The notes below the pieces were generated by a model. It was not told the DNA's origin. It saw only the letters and a program-made list of their open reading frames with translations, and did not search any database. A stretch of 64,000 bases of DNA from Takakia lepidozioides. Its lineage: Eukaryota; Streptophyta; Takakiopsida; Takakiales; Takakiaceae. The translations under genes and the position numbers were made by a program. This document shows positions 34,251 to 42,389 of the stretch, piece after piece; within the stretch, counting starts at the first letter, position 1, and each line of letters begins with the position of its first letter. The stretch is taken from positions 72,416,001 through 72,480,000 of the forward strand of contig CM060733.1 in assembly GCA_030704615.1 (NCBI GenBank). Reading direction: 5' to 3'.

Positions 34251-34750
34251 NNNNNNNNNNNNNNNNNNNNNNNNNNNNNNNNNNNNNNNNNNNNNNNNNN
34301 NNNNNNNNNNNNNNNNNNNNNNNNNNNNNNNNNNNNNNNNNNNNNNNNNNNNNNNNNNNNNNNNNNNNNNNNNNNNNNNNNNNNNNNNNNNNNNNNNNNN
34401 NNNNNNNNNNNNNNNNNNNNNNNNNNNNNNNNNNNNNNNNNNNNNNNNNNNNNNNNNNNNNNNNNNNNNNNNNNNNNNNNNNNNNNNNNNNNNNNNNNNN
34501 NNNNNNNNNNNNNNNNNNNNNNNNNNNNNNNNNNNNNNNNNNNNNNNNNNNNNNNNNNNNNNNNNNNNNNNNNNNNNNNNNNNNNNNNNNNNNNNNNNNN
34601 NNNNNNNNNNNNNNNNNNNNNNNNNNNNNNNNNNNNNNNNNNNNNNNNNNNNNNNNNNNNNNNNNNNNNNNNNNNNNNNNNNNNNNNNNNNNNNNNNNNN
34701 NNNNNNNNNNNNNNNNNNNNNNNNNNNNNNNNNNNNNNNNNNNNNNNNNN
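34251..34750. other. Assembly gap, exactly 500 N
   Basis: A round-number run of N, probably a placeholder of unknown true size. It hides the 5' exons (including the expected ParB-like domain) of the methylase gene and the end of the palindrome array. ORFs spanning it are meaningless. Confidence 0.99.
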
Positions 34751-37700
34751 CTGAAGCCCACGATGACATTGGAGAAGCTCCATCGTCTAGCCACATCCTG
34801 TGTGATGCAACAGAAAAGGTGATACTATTCTTAACCAAATTGTGGTGGCAACAACTCCTTTTTGTGGTGTTTGGCGCTTACGAATATGCTTGGTGGTTGG
34901 ACAGACCCGGTGGCTCCAAATCTGGAATGGTTCCCAAAGTACCAGGGACATGTGGAGCTTCCCCAAACCGGACAAACTCTCTGACCCCACATTCGACATG
35001 TGGATGACCGCATGACATGGTGGTTTCAGGTACTTCCCCACGCTTCGTTTGGGGCTTGTACTCTAGTAGGGGGTTTGATTCATTGTATTTTTTGAGGAAA
35101 GCGATCTGATGGACAATCTCACAGGTGACGACGAATGCGCAAGAGGCAGCTGGACACACAAGCACAGCACAGTCATTCAAGATGGAGATATCTCCTGCAG
35201 CAGAGAGCCTGCGTGACTATGTGACGAGGTACTTTCTGTCTAACAAACCAACCTATTCTTTCGGGAGGATAGCAGATGCTCGCCGGAGCCACGAGTTCAC
35301 CGACCAGCCGAACGCGGACAAAGCAGCAATGCGCCTTCTGTACAGGTACATACCGCGCTGCCTTTCTTTCAAGTCCTGGCATTTCAGGATGTTAGAGGCC
35401 TAAGTGGTGTTAGGGAAAATGGCGCCGAATTTCCAGTCAGGGCTCCGAAAATTGGCAAAGTCCCTAGACTGGCTGGCCCGGAACTGGAAATTCGGCGCCA
35501 TTTCCAGTTCCAGGCCCTATTGCCGTTCAGGGACTTAGCCATTTTCGGGCTAAGTCCCTGTTGGCTGGCCCGGAACTGGAAATTCGGCGCCGTTTTTCAG
35601 TTCTAGGCCCTATTGCCCGTCCAGGGACTTAGCCATTTTCGGGCTAAGTCCTAGACTGGCTTGGCCATGAAGTGGAAATTCGGCGCCATATTCCAGTTCC
35701 AGGCCCTATTTGCCGTCCAGGGACTTAGCCATTTTCGTCTAATCCCTAGGGTGGCTGGCCGGAACTGGGAAATTCGGCGCCGTATTCCAGTTCTAGGCCC
35801 TATTGCCGTCCAGGGACTTAGCCATTTTCCGGCTAAGTCCCTAGACTGGCTGGCCCTGAAGTGGAAATTCGGCGCCATATTCCAGTTCCAGGCCCTATTG
35901 CCGTCCAGGGACTTAGCCATTTAGGTCTAAGTCCCTAGGGTGGCTGGCCCGGAACTGGAAATTCGGCGCCGTATTCCCAGTTCTAGGCCCTATTGCCCGT
36001 CCAGGACTTAGCCATTTTCGGGCCAAGTCCCTAGACTGGCTGGCCTGAAGTGGAAATTCGGCGCCATATTCCAGTTCCAGGCCTATTGCCGTCCAGGGAC
36101 TTAGCCATTTTCGGTCTAAGTCCTAGGGTGGCTGGCCCGGAACTGGAAATTCGGCGCCGTATTCCAGTTCTAGGCCCTATTGCCGTCCAGGGACTTAGCC
36201 ATTTTTTGTGTAAGTCCCTAGGTGCTGGCCCGGAAGTGGAAATTCGGCGCCGTTTTCCAGTTCCAGGCCGTATTGCCGTCCAGGACTTAGCCATTTCGGG
36301 CTAAGTCCCTAGACTGGTGGCCCTGAAGTGGAAATTCGGCGCCATATTCCAGTTGTAGGCCCTATTGCCGGTTCAGGGAGTTAGCCATTTTCGGACCTCA
36401 TTGGGTTTTTCATGAATGCAGGTACTGTAAGTTCTCGCTTTTGGAGAAAGGTCATCTGTCTTTCGAGCCACCATTCTTCCTGGCATGGAGGAACCCTGGG
36501 GCTGACTCCATGTACATCTGACGATATTGTGAAGGAGTGGCATCTGGAACATTTGCGTGATTGCCCTTGGTATGTGGACCTTCCGCCCGGCTCGCTCGAC
36601 CCATCCGAGTTTCAATTGAAGCTGGATGCTGAATTCCGACGAAACCGGGCTCCGCTGCCTCCGTTGGGTGCAAAAGAGGCAAAAGCGCTTGCGAACTCCA
36701 GGAAAGCGGCAGAGCTTGCTCAGGCAGGAATTCAGGAGAAATTGCATGAGAAGAGTAAAGGTCAAAGGAAAAGGACAAGGAAACAGGTGACTGCAGTAAC
36801 ACCCAAAAAGAAGAAAACCATCGGGGCATCGGAGGAGGCGCAGGAGGGGACCCAAGAGAGTGACTCCGACGCCGATTTTGTTCAAGGTCCTGCGACTGCT
36901 GTTGCTCCTACCCAGTCACCGGTCGTCCGGGTTCCCAAGTCAGTTCGGAGTGGGACTGGCTCTGCCAAGAAGTTGGCATTTGAGGGCGAGCCTACACGGC
37001 GGTATTCGGCGGTGACGTTTACGCACAGGCCAAAGCTAGAACCTCCAACCATCATCCAATGCGTCAATGAGAGCTTCCTTGACGCTCTCGCTGCTGCCAG
37101 GGCGAAGAAGGTGGCACACAACAAGTCTCTGGCGGAGCAGAAGGGAAAAGCCAAGAAGAGGGCTGCCGGTACAGAGCCTAAAGACACCCCTGGTTTTGAA
37201 GCCATGATGGAATTCTTCACGGCTGTGAGCACGAATTGCAAGAGCACTCGGGGGGGGGTTGAGGTGGAGAGAGCTTGCGACATGATTCTCCTCGACATTC
37301 CAGATGGGGAGCTGCTGGAGGGCCTGGATGGTGTGCCCACCTGGAACAGGTTTACTGAGGACTACTGGAAAGCCGGGTTTGGGCTGGCGGGGATGCTTCT
37401 GGATGACGGTGGATGTGTGGTTGTCCTTGCCACGAGAGGGAAGACCACAGAGAATGCGGTGGCAAGGTGGACACCGAAAAGTGTCACCCCGGTCCTCCTC
37501 AGAAAATGGTTCTGCATCAGTACGCAGGGGTTGCGAACAGAGGGCCAAAGTGTAAGTTATCAATCTATTGCATTCACTTCATATTGTGGTGTATGTTAAG
37601 TAGACCCTGGAATTGATCCCTTCTTTGTTGGATGTGCAGACATTGGTGTTTGAGGCATATTGCTTTGTGAAGAGAGGGTCTACGTTCAAATTCCGCAACG

Positions 37701-38776
37701 ACGGTCGTCTTGTTGATGCCGCTGTGGACCCTGTAACCTACGATGTCCTCTACAACTATGTGCCCCACTCTAGTATGCCGAAGGACACAAAGACAGGCAA
37801 ACCGTGGCGGTACAGCCGGACCCGAAGCCCTGCTTTCATCCAAACCCTCATGGAGACGTGCTCGGATGTCCAAGGGCGGATTCTGGACCTCACATGCGGC
37901 ACGGGTAAGCCTTCACGTGCTCAGTTTGTCCCCTGGCCCCATTGCAATTGCATGCCGCAAGCTATTAACCGCCCGCTTTGTTCCTCAGGTGCTTCAATGT
38001 GGGCAGGGACGTTGTCCGACAGGCATGTGTTCGCCTTCGAGCCAGATACTGCCCTCCACAACTCGGAACTTGCAGCGGCTGAACGTCTGCCGAAAGAGGA
38101 AGAGGCATCCTCGGAGGATGAGGAAAAATCCGAGAAGGAGCAGGGGGAGGAAGTTGGGATCGAGGCCGAGGAGCCCCCGGTTTACGAGTGAGTGGTGGCA
38201 TTGTAAGTTGCCTCCAGATTTTGTGAGGCACCTCCCTCCGCTCTCTTATTTCATTGAAAACCCTTTCTGGTTGTGCTGGTATTGACATTCTTCAAGTGGA
38301 TTTGTTCTTACTGTAGGATGCCAAGTACTGCCGGAGGGACGTCTACACCGGAGTTCATGGGCAGGAGGAACGTGCCTTTTTTTGCCAGGGGAGATTTCAT
38401 GCCTAGTCCAGAAAGGGAGTACATCCTGCCTACTTATGCTGCCCGGCTTGCTTCGGTGTCCATTAGGAGGTGTTCCGAACGTAGTCGTGTACAGCAGATT
38501 TTAGACGAGGCAAGCCTCAAGAAAATGAAGATGAGGGAGGAGGCAGCAGCTATTAGAGCCCGTCGGGCTCGTAGATTTGTGTTGGATTCTGCTGAGGAAA
38601 GTGGGGGAGAAGACGCAGAAGATTCCCAGGAGGTGAGGTGGACAGTCCCCCAAGGAGAGGACGGGATTTTTGAGAGGCATAGTGGAACTGATGCATCACA
38701 GAGCTCGGAGGATGAGGGGGATGAGGGGGATGAGGAAGAAGGTGGGGCAAGTTCCTCGGAGGGTGTAGGAGAGTAG
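34751..38776 (+). CDS. ParB-linked beta-class DNA methyltransferase, 5' part in gap (copy B)
   Basis: Exons: 34751-34818, 35125-35345, 36422-37551, 37640-37904, 37989-38187 and 38317-38776 (TAG stop), all with GT...AG junctions. Phases fit at every junction except the first, where one base seems lost in the A-run at 34812-34817; one further frame change lies at about 36505-36530 (FFLAWRNPGADSMY, then TSDDIVKEW). Domains: helical region, basic linker (KGQRKRTRKQ, TPKKKK), CDMILLDIPDG then GMLLDDGGCVVVLA (motif IV-type strand and following strand), AYCFVKRG, GRILDLTCGTGASMWAG with DRHVFAFEPD (AdoMet motif I and the acidic end of the next strand), and an acidic tail (EESGGEDAEDSQEV, SSEDEGDEGDEEEGG). 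The catalytic strand before the AdoMet motif is the beta-class order of N4-cytosine/N6-adenine methylases. DIPD in place of (D/S)PP(Y/W) makes activity doubtful. The N-terminal ParB-like half is inferred from copy A. Confidence 0.75.
35405..36400. repeat. Intron-borne array of about 11 double-hairpin units, period about 94 bp
   Basis: Each unit has two inverted repeats: GGAACTGGAAATTCGGCGCC paired with GTATTCCAGTTC, and AGGGACTTAGCC paired with GGCTAAGTCCCT around an ATTTTC loop. GGCGCC cores fall at about 35496, 35589, 35683, 35777, 35869, 35966, 36061, 36156 and 36249. The array fills almost the whole intron (35346-36421) of the methylase gene. Single-base indels again look like sequencing noise. 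Confidence 0.9.
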
Positions 38777-38839
38777 TGCCCATTCCGGCTATGACAGTTA
38801 GAACACACTTGTATAGACGTGGCTTGCCACAAAATTTGC

Positions 38840-38846
38840 AATAAAA
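38840..38846 (+). promoter_or_regulatory. Candidate poly(A) signal of the methylase gene
   Basis: AATAAAA lies about 65 bases after the stop codon at 38774-38776 and before the terminal repeat, consistent with the transcript ending inside the element. Confidence 0.5.
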
Positions 38847-38960
38847 TGTTGCATTTTAAGTCCACTGGTGCCACATTCCAACTTCACATGACCCTATTTC
38901 CGTGCCTCCTAACCCTATTTCCGTGGACTCACAATGGTCTGCTCATGCTTTTTTTTTTTC

Positions 38961-39012
38961 CGCTCATGCTCATGCCGCTCATGCTCATGCCGCTCATGAA
39001 ATAGCAGCCCCC
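38961..39012 (-). repeat. Right terminal inverted repeat
   Basis: On the minus strand GGGGGCTGCTATTTCATGAG followed by CGGCATGAGCATGAGC repeats. It is the methylase-side end. The first 14-15 shared bases after the outer 6 are identical to the left repeat. Confidence 0.85.
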
Positions 39013-39020
39013 GTCACAGC
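39013..39020. repeat. Target-site duplication, right copy
   Basis: GTCACAGC directly after the terminus CTGCTATTTC (reverse complement) of the transposon. Removal of the transposon and one copy restores a continuous LTR. Confidence 0.8.
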
Positions 39021-39692
39021 TGTCACGCCCATAGGGAACGGATAGCAGGACAGGGAACGACTATGGGGAACAACATCTGCGAATGGAACATGTTAGTTCA
39101 CGGATGACGGTTAATGAGGGAAACGGTTAGAACCACGGATAAGAAGATAAAGCCAGGAGCGAGGACTGGAAAAGGATCACTTCTTGGGGAATCACTTCTA
39201 AAAGGACTTCGGGGGGGGGATGAGAACTTGGAAATGAAGCGGAGAGCGCATTTCTGAGCAGAAAGAGGGAGAGCACGGAGTAGGAGAAGAACGATCTGTT
39301 GATACTTGCTGAATGCAAGAAGTAGAGTTGTAATGTAGAGCAGAATAGAGATACCATGGCTTCAGCCTGATACTTGAGAGATATTAATCTGATACATACT
39401 TCATACTCACACTGTGTAGAGAGATATGAGTGAAGCTGTGGAATGAATGGATGAGTTGATGGAATCCGATAGATTGCTGAAGCAAACTGATACTTAAATA
39501 CCAATAGTAAGGTAACTAGCTAACATGAATGCGGGAAGGAAAACAAATAGGAAACACCCCCATGATACACTAGCTGTAGGTCAAGACTGATTGTTCTGAG
39601 CGGGCTGAGTGCTTAGAGATTTCCAACTCTTCTATCTTGGAGTTCCCGCATCGGATAGCGAAGGGATGGGTGAGTAAAAGCCGCGCGACATT

Positions 39693-39710
39693 TGGCGACC
39701 ATACTGGGGA
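39693..39710 (+). promoter_or_regulatory. Primer-binding site of the host gypsy
   Basis: TGGCGACCATACTGGGGA begins two bases after the LTR end (CCGCGCGACA, 39690). TGG at the start matches the CCA end of a tRNA. The same sequence follows the other LTR copies (in reverse at about 61753-61770). Confidence 0.75.
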
Positions 39711-40277
39711 ACTGGGTCATGAACAACCAGATGTGACAGGCATCTGGTGGGATCATGGTGGTTGGAGAATTAAAGAATTTGATGTGAATCAAATTCCTTG
39801 TGAAACTGAGAGGGAAAGATTGTCCAAACGATTCTTTCAGAGGTTCTTGGAATTGCCAAACGGTTGTAAAGAAAACATTCTTAAGAGAGTGCATGATGCT
39901 GACCCTGAGTGGGGTCTGGAGAAAGGAGTGATAAAGATTTATGAGGTGGCCTGTAGAGGAAGAGCACGTTGGTTACCAACACTGGTTATGTGATAGCATT
40001 GCTATCCATTAAGCGAGTAGAGTTTGAAGGCTGGGAGGAAAGAAAGGTGAATGTTTATACTCATATGCATGAAGAGCTTGTACTGGTAAAGAATTGGATT
40101 CCAAAGGATATTCTGTGGATCAAACTCACACCAAGAACAGCTTTCCAGATTTGTTTGCCATATGGTTATATGGTAATGGAGACTTCTAGTATAGCCAAGG
40201 ATGCATTGAAGCTTGAAAAAAACCCAGGCATATACGAGAGATATTACCGAAGAGAGTTTTGGTTATTGCCACATTAA
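39693..40277 (+). pseudogene. Leader ORF upstream of gag in the host gypsy, one frameshift
   Basis: The open frame passes through the primer-binding site (GDHTGEL), then VTGIWWDHGGW, RFLELPNGCKENILKRVHDA and PEWGLEKGVIKIYEVACRGR. A one-base shift at about 39970-39985 breaks it before VIALLSIKRVEFEGWEERKV. It ends ERYYRREFWLLPH about 20 bases before the gag ATG. It is conserved in all three gypsy copies, so it was probably translated. No family recognised; position is like ORF1 of Ogre/Tat retrotransposons. The true start is unclear, as no early Met follows the primer-binding site. Confidence 0.6.
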
Positions 40278-40298
40278 AAGAAATGAAAGACATGGGAC

Positions 40299-42389
40299 AT
40301 GAGTGATGAAAGAGAAGCTAGACGCCAGAGATATTCAGCAAAAAGAGAAAGCTATCTGAAAGCTAATTATCCATATCTTTGGGAGAGAGGAATAGACATA
40401 GGGGAATCATCTGGACCTCTCACACCATTAAGATCAGAGAGTACATCACCCATACCGGAAGAACTAGAGTTGGATGCCACTCCTTCTTTTTCTTTGCAAG
40501 AAAGATTAAGGGAATTGGTACGGGAAGAAGATCAATCACGAGGTGAAAGATCTGAGGTACATCCCAGGATAAGAGATTTGACAGAAATCTTTGATAAGAG
40601 TTGGCATGGAACACCAAAAGCAGGAACTCTTGTTTCTGAAGCGGAAGGTGAAGAAGGAGGAGAGGATGTGGCAGAGCCAACGGAGAGTTCAGACTCTCCA
40701 ACACCATTGCAATTGAGTTACATGAGTGAAGAAGAAACCCAAGGGCAGAACTTGGAGGATGAAAATAGAGAGAAGAAATTGGAAGAGGAAGAGTATGAAG
40801 AAGTAGACCCAACAGCTGAGGTTGAGACTACGACCAGGACATCCCAAACCGTTGGACCTGGATCAAGTGGAGCACTTGGATCACAGGCCAACAAAGGTGT
40901 CGGCTCAGGGGGATCAGGCGGGCTGCCTGGATCTGGCTATGGGGGGACAGGGAGTGTGGGAAGTAGTGCAATTGGAGCTGGGAATACTGTGAATATCGTG
41001 GGGCCAGTAGCAGGGAGTGCTCAAGGGCCACCACTTGGTGGAAGATCCACCACAACAACAACAGGTCCTCAAGGACCAGCACCAGCAAGGGTGCCAGCAC
41101 CTGTCAGTGGGCAGAAGGTAGGGCCACAGATGGCGTTACAACCAACAGGGGCAAAACCACCTTTTCCAATATATTCAGGAAAAGGGGATCCCGATGTACA
41201 CATTAGCCAATTTGAGCACATGTGTATAGTGAACAATGAGAATGGCGATGATGCCAAGATGAGATTGTTTCCTTGTTCACTTATCAAGAAAGCAAGTGAA
41301 TGGTATGCAAGATTCCCTGATAATCATTTCCTAACCTGGAATGGCTTGAATACAGCATTCCGAAATAGGTTCAGGACAAGTAAAACTGAGGATGAAGTGT
41401 ATGGAAGTTTACAACAGTTAAAGCAAAGGAAGCATGAAACTATTGAGGAGTATATGGAAAAGATGGAATTGATGATGAAAAAGCTGGCTGCTGTACCAGC
41501 ACCAGGTTTACAGAAGACTTGGTTTGTGAGTGGACTAAGACCAGAGTTGCAAAAGAAAGTGGATATGTTACCCCATAATACAGTGGACGAGGCATTTGAA
41601 ACTGCAAACAGAATTGAGCCATTGGGAATGCTCAGAAGAGAGAAAAGGGATGATGAGGACTCTGAGGATGAGTCAGATGAAGAAGAAGAGCAAGAACTAA
41701 AAAGGAAGAGTAAGAAAAAGGAGAAGTTGAAGAGGGATAACTATGAGAAAAGATTAGAAGAAATCTTGAAGAAGTATGCCACAGAGGCTCCAACACATTG
41801 GAGGAAGGGTGTTTGGTGTGCAAAGTGCCAGAATGAAGGCCATACCACCACTGAATGCCACATGAAGGAGAAACACTGTACTATCTGTAAGATGGATAAC
41901 CATTCTACTGAGAATTGTAACTACAACAGAAGGACAGCAGCTAGAGAACCTGGGCAAGTAAGGGTGCATCAAGTGCAGCCCCAGCCAAGAAGAAACAATG
42001 ATCAGGACCACTATGGTAGGCCCGGTGGTTATAACAATGGTATGGAAGGGAGAGGTAATCCAAGAGGGAATTACCAAGGAAATTCCAGGGCCAACTATCA
42101 GGGTAATCCAAGGGGGAATTACCAGCCAGGGAATCAAGATTACAGAAATAATCCTAGAGCAGACCAAGGGCGAGGACTCAATGGTGAAGAACTGTGTTAC
42201 TATTGTAATCAGGCAGGACATCGCAAGGCAGCCTGTTCATTCTGGATTAGACACCAAAATGAGATGAGAGCTCCTGTGAATGAGGGCCCAGTGGTGGCAG
42301 CTCACATGGTTAGGCCATGTGTTGTACCAGAAGTAAGTACAATGATAGTAACAAGAAGCAAAGCCAAACTAATACCTCCAGTAGTTTAG
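40299..42389 (+). CDS. gag: Gypsy Gag (696 residues), open frame with premature end
   Basis: MSDEREARRQRYSAKRESYL starts an acidic, Gly/Thr-rich N-terminal region (to about residue 280), followed by the retrotransposon Gag core (FPIYSGKGDPDVHISQFEHM through PELQKKVDMLPHN). A Lys/Glu-rich coil (KRKSKKKEKLKRDNYEKRLE) follows, then three CCHC knuckles: CAKCQNEGHTTTEC, CTICKMDNHSTENC and CYYCNQAGHRKAAC, with an Asn/Gly/Arg-rich NYQGN repeat before the last. Gag packages element RNA into particles. In the nested copy the frame continues beyond this point (SKAKLIPPVV then VEEEDD), so the TAG at 42387 is probably a mutation in a formerly continuous gag-pol. Confidence 0.9.
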   Translation: MSDEREARRQRYSAKRESYLKANYPYLWERGIDIGESSGPLTPLRSESTSPIPEELELDATPSFSLQERLRELVREEDQSRGERSEVHPRIRDLTEIFDKSWHGTPKAGTLVSEAEGEEGGEDVAEPTESSDSPTPLQLSYMSEEETQGQNLEDENREKKLEEEEYEEVDPTAEVETTTRTSQTVGPGSSGALGSQANKGVGSGGSGGLPGSGYGGTGSVGSSAIGAGNTVNIVGPVAGSAQGPPLGGRSTTTTTGPQGPAPARVPAPVSGQKVGPQMALQPTGAKPPFPIYSGKGDPDVHISQFEHMCIVNNENGDDAKMRLFPCSLIKKASEWYARFPDNHFLTWNGLNTAFRNRFRTSKTEDEVYGSLQQLKQRKHETIEEYMEKMELMMKKLAAVPAPGLQKTWFVSGLRPELQKKVDMLPHNTVDEAFETANRIEPLGMLRREKRDDEDSEDESDEEEEQELKRKSKKKEKLKRDNYEKRLEEILKKYATEAPTHWRKGVWCAKCQNEGHTTTECHMKEKHCTICKMDNHSTENCNYNRRTAAREPGQVRVHQVQPQPRRNNDQDHYGRPGGYNNGMEGRGNPRGNYQGNSRANYQGNPRGNYQPGNQDYRNNPRADQGRGLNGEELCYYCNQAGHRKAACSFWIRHQNEMRAPVNEGPVVAAHMVRPCVVPEVSTMIVTRSKAKLIPPVV

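Larger units (their letters stand above)
27814..39012. mobile_element. Two-gene DNA transposon: SWIM transposase plus ParB-type DNA methylase (copy 3/B)
   Basis: Left end GAGGTTTGCTATTTCATGAG and right end (reverse complement) GGGGGCTGCTATTTCATGAG are inverted repeats with 17 of 20 positions equal, continuing inward as GGCATGAGC-type repeats. The element is bounded by the exact 8-bp duplication GTCACAGC (27806-27813 and 39013-39020) inside a gypsy LTR. It is 11.2 kb including a 500-N gap. Contents: minus-strand transposase, plus-strand methylase gene, a palindrome array between them, another array in a methylase intron, and half-palindromes near the left end. The 8-bp duplication and SWIM finger suggest relation to KDZ/Zisupton transposons (hAT also makes 8 bp; MULEs usually 9). 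Confidence 0.9.
27432..39690 (+). repeat. 5' LTR of the host gypsy, split by the DNA transposon
   Basis: The left part 27432-27813 starts TGTTAGAGGACTGTCTGGGA and includes the CACAGCC/CGTCACAGCC minisatellite. The right part 39013-39690 continues GTCACAGCTGTCACG...ATAGGGAACGG and ends CCGCGCGACA. Joining the two parts minus one GTCACAGC gives a reading continuous with the LTR at 49488-50572 apart from a 10-base minisatellite difference. Total LTR length is about 1.05 kb, close to the 1003 and 1085 bp of the nested element's LTRs. Confidence 0.9.

Noticed and set aside
34088-34838. ORFs across the N run
   Set aside because: Composed of undetermined residues; no information.
22749-39006. ParB-methylase genes as bacterial contamination
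   Set aside because: Both copies have GT-AG introns at a shared position, lie among plant retrotransposons, and one is inside a transposon with a target duplication in a plant LTR.
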